Origin: Halostagnicola sp. A56
Lineage (GTDB): Archaea > Halobacteriota > Halobacteria > Halobacteriales > Natrialbaceae
Reading direction: 5' to 3'
Assembly (NCBI RefSeq): GCF_000691505.1
Contig: NZ_JMIP02000023.1
Location: forward strand, 71,098 to 135,097
DNA length: 64,000 bases
Shown here: one piece after another, positions 16,681-25,676 of the stretch
Numbering within the stretch: the first letter of the stretch is position 1
Layout of the letters: every line of letters begins with the position of its first letter
Notes under the pieces: model-generated
What the model saw: the letters and a program-made list of their open reading frames with translations, nothing else
Told to the model about the DNA's origin: nothing
Database searches by the model: none
Program-made: the position numbers and the translations under genes

Positions 16681-16701
16681 CCAAATTGCGATGTATCGCC
16701 T

Positions 16702-19020
16702 GTGACACCCAACGAAAACGACCCTGTCACCAACGTGCCGACCGTCGAGGTGCAAAGCCTCACCGGAAGCCTTGACGTGAATACCCTTATCAAATCAAAC
16801 GGGGAAGACGATCCGTTTGCTGGCCTGTTCGAGGATACTACTGGAGGCACCGATACGACATCCGTTCCAACCACAAACCAACAAAACACCGATGTCGTCA
16901 ATCTCGGAAAAGACCTCCTCGCCGGATATGCCGACTGGAAAGGTGGACAAGTTGATCATGATCCACACGATGATCCACTTCGTTACCTTTGGCACGACGC
17001 CCCTGAACTCATTATCGCTGCTGCTGTGGCAGGCTATTTCACATACAAGGGCGCTCAAGAACTTGGTGGCCTAGTTTCATCAGGTTCAACAACAGATGAG
17101 ACCGGCACGTCGACGCAGCCGCGTCTTCCTCTGGAAGATCGGCCGTATCGGGTGTTTGTGAGTCACTCGTGGAAGTACTCCGAACAGCGTGAACGTATTG
17201 AGGAGTTCCTCGATGATGAAAATCGGCTGAACTGGCAGAACTTCAGTGTCCCAGAGGACGATCCGATGGAGTTTGAAGATAAGAATGATCTTCGTCAGCA
17301 GCTCTATCAGCAGGTTGGGCAGCCGGAGCGTCGCCTAACCCTCGCAATGACAGAGCTGGGAACACCGAAACCGTCGGACGAGTTACGAGAACTCGCCGCC
17401 CGTCGGCCACACCTCCGAAATCATTTGAAGAAGTTCCGCCAGATAACCGGCGAATTTCCGATTCTCATCGACGAGCCCTCCGCCGAGTACGAGACCAATC
17501 ACCCGAACGTGCTGTACCCGGTCGGCGGCCCGATTTTCAGCCACATTTACGGCGACGTCGGCGCGAAGATGCAGTACTTTGCCGTCGAGCCGACGCTTTC
17601 GGAAGAAGAGCAGAAGGTCTTTCAGACGGTCAAAGACTCGTTGTTGCGCCGGAGTACGAGCAAGTCCGCGCCGGAAAACGACGCCGAGTACGACGATCAG
17701 ATCGAGGAGTTGCTCCAGGAGTCGACCCACATCAAAGGCAGTGAACTGAACAATATCATCGATCGGTTGAAAGTTCGGTTCCACCCGGGGATACAGGAGA
17801 TTCCCCAGGAGACCTACGAGAACATCCGGTACCGGCTGAACCGCGACATCGTCGGTCTCGGTCCGCTCGAGCCGGTCATGCGCGACCCGGCCAACGAGGA
17901 CATTCACGTGATCGGCCCCAACGAGTGTTACGTCGATCACGGCACCTACGGCATGGTCGAGACGACCGTCGACTTCGGCACTCAGGAGGAGTTCGATAGC
18001 TGGCTGAGCAACATGGGCGAACGGATCGGGAACCCGATGACCGACGCGGAACCGATCATCGACTCGACGCTGCCCGACGGCTCGCGTCTGAACGTGATTT
18101 ACAGCGACGACGTGAGCGTGAAGGGGCCGAGTCTCACCATCCGTCAGGGCGACGAAGTGCCCCTGTCGGTCACGCAGATTACGAACTGGGGGACCCTGTC
18201 GCCCGAACTCGCGGCGTACCTGTGGCTGTGTCTCGAGAACGAGCGGACGGTGTTCGTCGTCGGCGAGACGGCGTCGGGGAAGACGACGACGCTGAACTCT
18301 ATCATGTCGTTCATCCCGCGGGATTCGAAGATTTACACCGCAGAGGATACGGCCGAGGTGTTGCCGCCCCACGACACCTGGCAGCAGCTGCTGACTCGAG
18401 AGAGTCGCAGCGAGGACAGCGCCGACGTCGACATGTTCAACCTGGTCGAGGCGGCGCTGCGGTCTCGTCCCGAATACATCGTCGTGGGTGAGGTTCGTGG
18501 TGAGGAGGGGCGAATGGCGTTCCAGGCAGCCCAGACCGGCCACCCGGTCATGCTTACCTTCCACGCGAGCGACATCGTCTCGATGATCCAGCGCTTTACC
18601 GGAGACCCGATTAACGTCCCCGAGACGTTCATGGACAACGCCGACGTGGCGCTGTTCCAGAACCGAGTGAAACAGGGCGACGACGTCCTTCGACGAGTCA
18701 CGAGCGTCCAAGAGATCGAGGGTTACTCCGATCAGATGGACGGCGTCGTCACCCGGCAGGTGTTCTACTGGGACCCCGTCGAGGACGAAATCGTATTCCA
18801 GGGGATGAACAACTCCTACGTGCTCGAAGAACAGATCGCGACGCTGCTGGGATACGCGGACACGCGGGACATCTACGACGATCTCCAGTTCCGCTCGGAC
18901 ATCATCGAGCGGATGATCCAGGAGAACATTCTCGAGTACCACGAGGTCAACTCCACCATCGACCAGTTCCAGCGCGACGGCGTCGAGGGCCTGCCGTTCC
19001 ACATCACGCGGCCGGACTGA
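16702..19020 (+). CDS. flaI: In-frame fusion: TIR-like (ThsB-type) defence domain joined to archaellum motor ATPase FlaI/ArlI
   Basis: One 772-residue frame. Residues 1-215 are foreign to FlaI: an acidic N-terminus, a membrane helix (LIIAAAVAGYFTYKGAQELG), then RPYRVFVSHSWKYSEQRERI and NWQNFSVPEDDPMEFEDKND. These are the first strands and helix of the TIR-like DUF1863/ThsB fold. That domain stops half way (LRQQLYQQV) and passes through the last bases of flaH and the flaH-flaI spacer, in frame, into MTELGTPKPSDELRELAARR at 17347. From there FlaI is complete (557 residues) with Walker A GETASGKTTT, Asp-box and Walker B region YIVVGEVRGEE. FlaI powers archaellum assembly and rotation. flaJ is missing downstream. 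Translation from 17347 alone is possible only if a start there is used. Confidence 0.75.
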   Translation: MTPNENDPVTNVPTVEVQSLTGSLDVNTLIKSNGEDDPFAGLFEDTTGGTDTTSVPTTNQQNTDVVNLGKDLLAGYADWKGGQVDHDPHDDPLRYLWHDAPELIIAAAVAGYFTYKGAQELGGLVSSGSTTDETGTSTQPRLPLEDRPYRVFVSHSWKYSEQRERIEEFLDDENRLNWQNFSVPEDDPMEFEDKNDLRQQLYQQVGQPERRLTLAMTELGTPKPSDELRELAARRPHLRNHLKKFRQITGEFPILIDEPSAEYETNHPNVLYPVGGPIFSHIYGDVGAKMQYFAVEPTLSEEEQKVFQTVKDSLLRRSTSKSAPENDAEYDDQIEELLQESTHIKGSELNNIIDRLKVRFHPGIQEIPQETYENIRYRLNRDIVGLGPLEPVMRDPANEDIHVIGPNECYVDHGTYGMVETTVDFGTQEEFDSWLSNMGERIGNPMTDAEPIIDSTLPDGSRLNVIYSDDVSVKGPSLTIRQGDEVPLSVTQITNWGTLSPELAAYLWLCLENERTVFVVGETASGKTTTLNSIMSFIPRDSKIYTAEDTAEVLPPHDTWQQLLTRESRSEDSADVDMFNLVEAALRSRPEYIVVGEVRGEEGRMAFQAAQTGHPVMLTFHASDIVSMIQRFTGDPINVPETFMDNADVALFQNRVKQGDDVLRRVTSVQEIEGYSDQMDGVVTRQVFYWDPVEDEIVFQGMNNSYVLEEQIATLLGYADTRDIYDDLQFRSDIIERMIQENILEYHEVNSTIDQFQRDGVEGLPFHITRPD
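17323..17478 (+). repeat. 156-bp perfect direct repeat, copy 1 (flaH end/flaI start)
   Basis: Identical to 31706-31861. It contains the last codons of flaH with its TAA, the 8-nt spacer CCCTCGCA, and the first 44 codons of flaI. At this copy the left flank is the TIR domain and the right flank the rest of flaI. At the other copy the left flank is flaH and the right flank unrelated DNA. Confidence 0.95.
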
Positions 19021-19213
19021 CTCCTTCGAACATCTGGGTCGACGACGCTGCTCGCTCGAACGCATCCGCGGCAGTCGCGCGAGACCACACGCGTACTAAA
19101 ACGGCGTCCCCTTGGCGAGAGCCGTCCGCCCCAGCCCCCCTCTCGACTGTTCACGGAGCGGTCGCGGACCAACGGCCAATTTTATTAAGTCAACTGAGTG
19201 TGTCGAACTACTT

Positions 19214-19292
19214 ATGGACGTACTAATCACGGACGATTCCGGATTTATGCGGGATCTGCTTCGAGAAATTCTCGAGGAGGAGCACAATATCG
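19214..19292 (+). pseudogene. cheY: CheY response regulator, first 26 codons only
   Basis: MDVLITDDSGFMRDLLREIL and then EEEHNIV match the start of haloarchaeal CheY, including the acidic DD pair for Mg2+ and phosphoryl binding. The sequence then jumps into an antisense stub of another gene. The phosphoacceptor Asp (near 57) and the output face are gone. A TATA-like TTTTATTA lies about 26-30 nt upstream of the start region, so the promoter side is retained. A location just after flaI fits a former chemotaxis/archaellum cluster. Confidence 0.75.
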
Positions 19293-19527
19293 TACGCCGT
19301 CCAATAGTAAATAGAGGTTTTCCGTCTACTCGTACATGCCAATCTTCTGGATATCGAGGGTTGACCCCAACGAATTTAAGATCAATGTTAAATTCATCTT
19401 CAAGAGGTTCAACAACAGTATGTGTATAAACATTGTCTTCAAATCGTGGCGGCTCATAAGATGCTAAATCAAGCTTATCTTTTAACTCCTCATTTTCAAT
19501 CCACCAGTCTGGGCGAGTATCGCTCAT
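19293..19527 (-). pseudogene. 5' stub of a conserved haloarchaeal protein of unknown function
   Basis: From the ATG at 19527: MSDTRPDWWIENEELKDKLD, then LASYEPPRFEDNVYTHTVVE and LKFVGVNPRYPEDWHVRVDG, ending PLFTIGRR at the junction with cheY. I remember this as a widespread small haloarchaeal family (S-D-x-x-P-D-W-W start, Y-E-P-P-R-F-x-D motif, W-x-V-R-V-D-G motif), usually about 100-110 residues. The last 25 or so residues are missing. Function unknown. It converges tail to tail with the cheY stub. Confidence 0.5.
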
Positions 19528-19641
19528 CTTCTTGTAGAAGTAAATCTGTAGGAGGTAAAAATCCACGGTGTGAATTACTGACGAATCTGGGCTGGACGTA
19601 TGCTCCAACGATCCATACCGACGTCAGGAGACGAGGAAGCG

Positions 19642-19673
19642 TCGCGGTCGGCGGCAATCAGCCGCCGACGCGA
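19642..19673. terminator. Strong stem-loop beyond the transposase gene
   Basis: GTCGGCGGC (19647-19655), loop AATCA, GCCGCCGAC (19661-19669), extended by TCGC/GCGA with one bulge. It lies 40 bp beyond the corrected end of the ISH3 transposase and may be part of the element end or a protective terminator. Confidence 0.35.
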
Positions 19674-19713
19674 TGATGTCGCCACTAGTCGGGAGGACGC
19701 ACGCGGTCACCAG

Positions 19714-20881
19714 TTATCGGTGGAATCTGTCATCCGGTGGCCGATTTGCAGGGACGGCCCGACGCGCCGCGAGGGCCGTCCACGCTGCCCGAGTTACCAT
19801 ATCGACGAACTCCTCGAAGGGCCACCATCGGAGGTGACGCCCGCCACTGCGGGGCGTCGCCAAGTACTTCCAGTGCAAGTACCGCCAGACGTTGGAGTAT
19901 CAGACTCAACACGACGAACAACAGCCGTCTCGTCGGATCTTGCGTCGTCGTCGAGATTAGCGTTGACTCGGAGAGTCGGTAGCTGGCTTCGATCCCGAAC
20001 CGCTTGCTGTAGTAGGATTGAGCCTGTCGTGGCTCGTTGATGAACGGCGCGTCACGGCTACGCCGTCGACGCGCCACCCCATGCTCATTGTATCGACCGT
20101 TCTTGTAGGCACAGTCGATCATGACCAGGAATTTGACGGTCCACTCGTGCTCGCCATAGGACGTCGTGAGATCATGCGAGATCTCACGACTCCAGCCTTG
20201 GCTGAGTTCAGTCTTGATCTTGCTGCCCCACTTGATAACCGGAACGATGTACGCGAAATTGTGCGCTTGGAGTAACGCGAGACACTTCCCGTCATAGAAG
20301 CCGTTGTCGAGATATACCGTTTTAACATCGAACTCGAAGTTCTCGAGCAGTCCAAGGGCCTCAACGAGAACATCGCTGGCGGTGTCGCCGTCGGTGAGAC
20401 GGCGTACCGTCAAGGTGTATCGCTTGTTGTTCACGCGTGCGTAGAGCGTGGCGTAGGCATGGAACACGGTCTTTCCTGCTTTGGCCTCGTTATAGTAGAG
20501 GTCGTCTGTCTCGTCTTCGTCACCGTAGTAGGGACGCAGGTGGAGATCATTGCAGACGTCCACCTGCTCAGGGAGGGTTTCTAGAGCATCTTGTTGGAGA
20601 AGCGTGTTCCCGGTAGATTCGACGGTTTCGAGGTCGATCTTGGTCCGGAGATGATGAAGAACGCTGTTGCCATAGGGAGCGTCTTCACCCTTCTCGCAGA
20701 GGGTGGAGATCGAGGTCCCGTCGGCGGTTGCGCCGACGAGAACCTCGAAAATCTCTTCAGGATCAATCTCAGCGTTCTCGCCGAGATCGGGCGAGAACGC
20801 GTCGGTGAGAACATTGACGAGAAAGTTAAAGAGCTGGTCTTCGTGGATTTCACTGTCCGTTTGTTGCTGATTGCTGGACAC
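19714..20881 (-). pseudogene. ISH3-family transposase with a 2-nt frameshift
   Basis: From the GTG at 20881: MSSNQQQTDSEIHEDQLFNF, then a typical haloarchaeal ISH3-type transposase of the DDE class. Seen in order are VLVGATADGTSISTLCEKG, LHLRPYYGDEDETDDLYYNE, YLDNGFYDGKCLALLQAH and RFGIEASYRLSESTLIST. Near 19891 the frame shifts: as written it continues QRLAVLALEVLGDAPQWR, but adding two bases gives NVWRYLHWKYLATPRSGGRH and on to VPANRPPDDRFHR and a stop at 19714, the normal ISH3 C-terminus. The catalytic region lies before the shift, yet the C-terminal 60 residues would be wrong. Probably inactive in its own right. Confidence 0.8.
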
Positions 20882-21538
20882 AATTCAGTAAGCGGACTTC
20901 TCAACTAACGGCTTTGTGAAGTACTGAGTATATCTCTGTCTTGAGGTGAGAGTGAAATATTATATATAAATAACATATGGGCATTTCCTATTAGTGAACA
21001 AAAACATCATTCAGTAAACTTCTATACGAACGTATGGATGTAATAAGATCGACTAGACTATTACAATTGTATGAGTGTAATAATGGTCCGTTCTCAGTAG
21101 TAGAATGTTTCTAGAAATTGCGTAAGCACACCAAATAATCCCTCTTCCACTGATGGGAAACGTCGGCCTATGTTGGGGCATCAAAGATTAGATCTAATGT
21201 ATATCTATACCCATCAATCACTATATCCTAATATAGGAGATATCCTGTATGATCGCTTAGCATAGATCTTTCGGAGTAGATAAAATAGTCCCATCCAGTG
21301 AAGACAATTCTGGCGTCTCTGTGGACATTAGGTGGTGAGGCTAGTGAACAAAGGAGACCTCGCCAAAGACGAACTTCTACTCTCGATTTTTATAATTCAA
21401 GTAACTGGGTAAAGAATCTAAACGAGACCAGTTGAGAGACGGGAAGGCACTGAAGATAACGCTCAAACTGACGACGGAACTCTCGGTTGGAAGAGGCTTG
21501 TGAAGAACTTATCGTAGTGTCTCACCTCATAGAGACGA
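20882..21538. other. AT-rich stretch with no supportable gene
   Basis: This 650-bp stretch is markedly more AT-rich than its surroundings, especially 20950-21300. It separates the transposase start from the truncated aldehyde dehydrogenase. I find only very short frames, such as a 22-codon GTG frame at 21347, and no recognisable RNA. It probably holds the upstream end of the ISH3 element plus foreign or decayed DNA; terminal inverted repeats were not found by eye. Confidence 0.4.
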
Positions 21539-22564
21539 TCAACGTTTAGAACGGGAACTCACGAGGTGTATGTCTGGGTTGTGGGCGCTGCCAACGGGCA
21601 GAGACTCAGCGCGCTCAGTCAGTTTCTCGACGTACTCGTCGTAGACGTCCTCATGGACGAGGTGACGATTGATCGAGATACAGACCTGACCCTGATGGAC
21701 GAAACTACCGAAGACCGCGGCATCGACGGCCTGATCGATGTCCGCTTCGGCGGTGACGATATGGCCATTGTTGCCACCGAGTTCCATCGCCGCTTCAGCG
21801 AGGTTCTCACCAGCGGTGGCGGAGACTTGACGTCCGACAGACGTCGAACCCGTGAAGGCGACGACGTCGCTCTCAGGGTGGCCGGCAACGCGGTCACCGA
21901 TCTCGGAACCGCGCCCCGTGACGACGTTGAGGACGCCCGCGGGGAGGCCAGCCTCCTCGAAGAGCCGAGCGAACAGCAGCCCTCCAACAATAGGAGTGTT
22001 TGTCGCAGGCTTGAGCACGACGGTATTTCCGGCGGCGATAGCCGGTGCGACGGCGCGCATCGAGAGGTTCAATGGGAAGTTCCACGGCGAAATAACAGTG
22101 ACGACCCCTTTGGCCTCGCGCTCGACGATGTTTTCCTTGTCGGGAATGTTTGATGCGACGTGCTCGCCTTTCATCCGTCGGGGCAGTGTTGCGGCCTCCG
22201 CGGCCTGGTCGGATGCTAGATGAAGGGAAGTTTCGCCCATGGCGCGGACACCACCGGCTTCGTGAGCCAGCAGGTCGATGATCTCTTCGCTGTATTCCTC
22301 CAGCAGCACCAGTACCTCTTGAATGATCTCCTGACGACAAGCTGGGGACGTTTGCTTCCATTTCTCCTGTGCCTTGGCGGCTGCTTCGTACGCTGCGTCA
22401 ACGTCGATCTCGGTTGCGTCCGGAACTGTTGCAATCGTTTCACACGTTGATGGGTCCGTGACGGTAATGGTCTTGCCGTATTCTGACTCTCGCCACTCCC
22501 CATCAATGTAGAGGTTTCTCCATTCAGCGTCAATACCGTACTCTGAGACCTCTTGTCGGGCCAT
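21539..22564 (-). pseudogene. NAD(P)-dependent aldehyde dehydrogenase, C-terminal third lost
   Basis: The ATG at 22564 starts MARQEVSEYGIDAEWRNLYI; the family form is about 480-500 residues, here 341. The Rossmann part is complete (SPWNFPLNLSMRAVAPAIAA, NTVVLKPA, AFTGSTSVGRQVSATAGENL), and so are the catalytic Glu loop (MELGGNN) and nucleophile region (FVHQGQVCISINRHLV). After SLPVGSAHNPD the match stops at about 21572 and foreign codons end the frame. The oligomerisation and part of the catalytic domain are missing, so activity is not expected. Its promoter region is the 400-bp gap to the right. Confidence 0.75.
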
Positions 22565-22964
22565 ATGTGGGTATAGAGGACCAAGGTAATTAAGGTTTGG
22601 AAATAAATGGCATGGAAACACAAAACGTGCTACGGACTGAGAGAATTTGTTACGAAATCCTAGTTCCGTCTATACAAAAATACAGGAGTGTTTATGGAGA
22701 AATATATTAAAATGACTAAACGGTGGGAAAATAATTTGGTTAGGGAATTGCTTTCGAGGTCGGGAGAATTGTGGATCTGACAGTACAACTCAGTTATGTT
22801 ATAGAACGTCGAGATCTGCGAGCGGTGGCTCTCTCGAGACGAATTAGGAGAGTGCGAGCCGATCGACGGCGCTGGCTACGGGCCGGACTGACGGTAACTT
22901 CGAACGGCGTCTCCGTTACCAGTGTCGTTTTATTATGAACTGATGATATGGCCAGTAAACACCT
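22565..22964. promoter_or_regulatory. Divergent intergenic region
   Basis: No gene seen. AT-rich runs such as AAATATATTAAAATG near 22700 and GTTTTATTATG near 22926 could serve as TATA elements for the leftward aldehyde dehydrogenase and the rightward regulator; the second lies about 30-35 nt before 22965. Confidence 0.3.
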
Positions 22965-23426
22965 ATGGGGCGACTCTTTTCACGAGATTCAGAGACGACA
23001 TTCGAACGAAGCGAGACGCCGCAAGTCGTCTGTCTCGACGACGAGCACGCGGAGGAGGTCCTCGGAGCCCTCCAGTCTGAGACCGCACAGTCTGCGTTTC
23101 GAGCCCTGAACCGCGAACCGATGGCCGCGGCGGAACTCGCGGCCGAACTCGAGGTGTCGGTCCAGACGATCGGCTACCATCTCGAGAAGTTGGTCGACGC
23201 GAACCTGATCGAACAGCACGAGACGGTCTACTCCGAGAAGGGGCGCGAGATGGCCGTCTACGGTCCGGCGACGGAACCGACCATGCTGTTTTTCGGCACG
23301 TCGGACGACCGGCGAGCGCTCGAGTCGGCGTTCAGGGAGTACGCCTCGATGCTCGGACTCGGGGCCGTCGCACTCGCGATTCGGGGGGTGCTATGGCCGT
23401 TGAAACCCCTCCTCGATTGGCTGTAG
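22965..23426 (+). CDS. ArsR-type winged-helix protein with C-terminal membrane segment
   Basis: A 153-residue protein. Residues 30-110 form an ArsR-like winged helix (LDDEHAEEVLGALQSETAQS, AELAAELEVSVQTIGYHLEK and wing YSEKGREMAVYGP). The last 25 residues (LGLGAVALAIRGVLWPLKPL) are hydrophobic and would anchor it to the membrane. Membrane-tethered ArsR-like regulators are frequent in haloarchaea. It converges on a DUF6159 membrane protein, 35 bp away. Targets are unknown; no metal-binding cysteine pair is visible, so metal sensing is not suggested. Confidence 0.7.
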   Translation: MGRLFSRDSETTFERSETPQVVCLDDEHAEEVLGALQSETAQSAFRALNREPMAAAELAAELEVSVQTIGYHLEKLVDANLIEQHETVYSEKGREMAVYGPATEPTMLFFGTSDDRRALESAFREYASMLGLGAVALAIRGVLWPLKPLLDWL

Positions 23427-23460
23427 CGGCTGGCGGAAATCCATCGTCGGCGGCGTTCAG

Positions 23461-24282
23461 TTACGCGGATTCCGCGTCCTCGACGAGCGTGGACTCGTCG
23501 AACTCCCCGGGCATCGTTCCCGTGCGAGCGAAGACGTACAGCGCCGTCTTCGCGATTGCACCGAGCGTGTAGCCGGCGAGCATGCCGACCCCGATGAGCA
23601 ACCCGCCGCCGAGAACGGCGACCAGAAGCGCGGATTCGCCGGGGACGACGAAGTACAGTACGACGCCGAATACCAGCCCCGGAACGAACAACAGGGCTGT
23701 GACGAACCCAACGCCGAACTCCGATCCGAGCGTCTCGCCCCACGTGTCGCGGATGATCCGGCCGCTCTCTTGGATCATCGTGGTCGGCCCGGCGTCCTCG
23801 AGGACGACGACCGGGATGACGAAGTACGTCAGCGCGAGCCACCCGGTGTTGAGCAGCGCCGCGACGATGACGCCGACGATCTCGCTGGATTCCTCGAGCG
23901 CCTGCAACGCGACGCCCACGAACGCGCTCAAAATCGACCAGACCAAAAGCGCCCAGATGTGGCCGGCGGCGGCCCGGAACGCGGCGCTCACCGACGGCGT
24001 CCGACCGGCGAACGTTTCCCTGCTCGCCCAGACGAGCGCGGCGATGCTGAAGGAAACGAGGAACATCGACCCGGCGTACGCGCCTATCAGCAGCGCGACC
24101 ACGAGGGCGAGCGACTCCGAGCCGCCCAGTGCGACGAAGCCGCCGAAGACGGTCGCGACGTACGCGACGGTTGCGAGGCCGCCCACGAGCGGGTAGACGG
24201 TCAACCCCGGGTTCGCACGAAGCACCGCGACGCTGCCGCCGGCGAGTTGAAAACCGGTCCCGAGGCGCTCGCGCAGACTCAT
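23461..24282 (-). CDS. DUF6159-type membrane protein
   Basis: A 273-residue integral membrane protein with six or so helices: NPGLTVYPLVGGLATVAYVA, then GSESLALVVALLIGAYAGSM, and the conserved central region LTYFVIPVVVLEDAGPTTMI followed by SGRIIRDTWGETLGSEFGVG. It ends with a soluble acidic tail. The arrangement matches DUF6159, a family without known function that I would describe as a putative membrane scaffold or transporter. Single gene; the RfcS half lies 275 bp upstream in the same direction. Confidence 0.65.
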   Translation of the reverse strand: MSLRERLGTGFQLAGGSVAVLRANPGLTVYPLVGGLATVAYVATVFGGFVALGGSESLALVVALLIGAYAGSMFLVSFSIAALVWASRETFAGRTPSVSAAFRAAAGHIWALLVWSILSAFVGVALQALEESSEIVGVIVAALLNTGWLALTYFVIPVVVLEDAGPTTMIQESGRIIRDTWGETLGSEFGVGFVTALLFVPGLVFGVVLYFVVPGESALLVAVLGGGLLIGVGMLAGYTLGAIAKTALYVFARTGTMPGEFDESTLVEDAESA

Positions 24283-24556
24283 CCGCCGATCACCACCGTT
24301 GTGGACGGCGCTCTCGCCGATCGCTCGACTATCGTCTCCGCTGGCACTCGAGTCGGCCTCGCACTCGAGTGAATCCGTTCAGTCGGTCGCCAGTGTCCGA
24401 ATCCCGGCTTCCGCCACCGTCTGAGCGTTCGAGCCATACACGCCTATTTGTCGGGGGAAAAGAAAAACTAGCCGAACGGTTCGAAACGCTTCGAACACAC
24501 GGCGTCGCTCGATCTCGCCGACTCGCGGGTCATTTTCGAGCGCCAGCGCCGCCGAT

Positions 24557-25540
24557 TCAGGCCTCGTTCTCGAGCGCCAGCGCCGCCAGCATCGCCTCGA
24601 GCTGCAATCGCTCGTTCGCACCCTCCGTGATGCGATAGTCGACCTCGCCGAGTCGCTCTAGCAGTCGGACGGTGGCGTCCTCCGAGAGGTCGAACTCCCA
24701 GGCCGAGCGGTGAAGCTGATCGATGACATCGCCGCCCGCGAGGCCGCGGTCCATCAACAGCGTCTCGAGCGTCGAGCGGGCGGCGGTGAAGTCGCCGTCG
24801 ATGGCCTGCTCGACCATCTGCTCGACCTCCTCGGGGCGGGCCGTCGCCGTGATCGCGAAGACGCTTTCCTCGTCCACGGTGTCGCCCATCACCGCCGCGG
24901 CCTGCAGACCGTTGATCGCCTTTCGCATGTCCCCCGCGGCGGCGTAGACCAGCGCGTCGACCCCATCGTCGGTCACGTCGATGTCCTCGTTTTCGGCGAT
25001 TTCGCGCACCTGCTCCTCGATCGCAGATTCGGAGAGTTCCGTGAACCGAAACACCGCACAGCGCGACTGAATCGGGTCGATGATCTGACTCGAGTAGTTA
25101 CACGAGAGGATAAAGCGGGTGTTGTGCGAGAACTGCTCCATCGTCCGGCGAAGTGCGGACTGGGCGTCGGAGGTCAGTGCGTCGGCCTCGTCCAGGAAGA
25201 TGATCCGGTAGTCGTAGCCGCCGAAACTCGAGCGGGCGAAGTTCTTGATCCGATCGCGGACGACGTCGATCCCGCGCTGGTCGGAGGCGTTCAGCTCGAG
25301 GAAGTTCTCTCGCCAGTCTTCTCCGTAGATTTCGCGGGCTACAGCCTGTGACGCGGTGGTATTATGCATGACAGTTGGAACATTACCTGCAACGTAATTT
25401 CGGGTTCCTGGAACCGTGAGATCGTAGACGCGACGCTCGTCCTGAACGTGTTCAACAGTCGTGACTCGATCGAAGTAGAGTGTCCCGCGAGAAAGTCGGT
25501 CAAGCACAACTAATTGCTCGATACTCTCCATCGAACACAT
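24557..25540 (-). CDS. rfcS: C-terminal half of replication factor C small subunit preceded by a C-terminal intein segment
   Basis: RFC small subunits (about 330 residues) load the PCNA clamp. Here the gene begins inside the Walker A motif: [20 protein letters not shown] follows directly, then Walker [11 protein letters not shown], the sensor [10 protein letters not shown] with SRC box, and a normal C-terminus ending ALALENEA. Before it is an intein C-terminus, [20 protein letters not shown] then HN, joined to Thr. It is inserted between K and T of G-x-G-K-T as in known RFC inteins. The N-extein (first 60 residues) and the N-terminal intein blocks are absent. In-frame ATGs at 25540 and 25531 would give a C-intein of about 60 residues. 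Either decayed or half of a trans-splicing pair. Confidence 0.8.
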   Translation of the reverse strand: MCSMESIEQLVVLDRLSRGTLYFDRVTTVEHVQDERRVYDLTVPGTRNYVAGNVPTVMHNTTASQAVAREIYGEDWRENFLELNASDQRGIDVVRDRIKNFARSSFGGYDYRIIFLDEADALTSDAQSALRRTMEQFSHNTRFILSCNYSSQIIDPIQSRCAVFRFTELSESAIEEQVREIAENEDIDVTDDGVDALVYAAAGDMRKAINGLQAAAVMGDTVDEESVFAITATARPEEVEQMVEQAIDGDFTAARSTLETLLMDRGLAGGDVIDQLHRSAWEFDLSEDATVRLLERLGEVDYRITEGANERLQLEAMLAALALENEA

Positions 25541-25650
25541 TTCTGAAACGGTTTCGAGAATCCCATCAGAAACGGTCTCGAATGCCGTTTCGTTTCGCTG
25601 TCCTGTTGACTGCTCTTTCGTTCCGTTGAATTTCGTCGCCTCGGTTCGCC
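25361..25650 (-). other. C-terminal intein segment
   Basis: The stretch from about [20 protein letters not shown] to the terminal HN has intein block F ([15 protein letters not shown]) and block G (TVMHN followed by Thr). The left boundary is uncertain because the reading frame continues into antisense-like codons beside the carboxylase stop. No LAGLIDADG motif is present, so at most the end of an endonuclease domain remains. Confidence 0.7.
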
Positions 25651-25676
25651 GGATTGGCGACCATCGCCGCCGTCGC

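Noticed and set aside
16585-16701. Upstream start of the TIR-FlaI frame at the GTG at 16585
   Set aside because: The TATA element at 16672-16680 fits the GTG at 16702, and the upstream codons have non-haloarchaeal composition.
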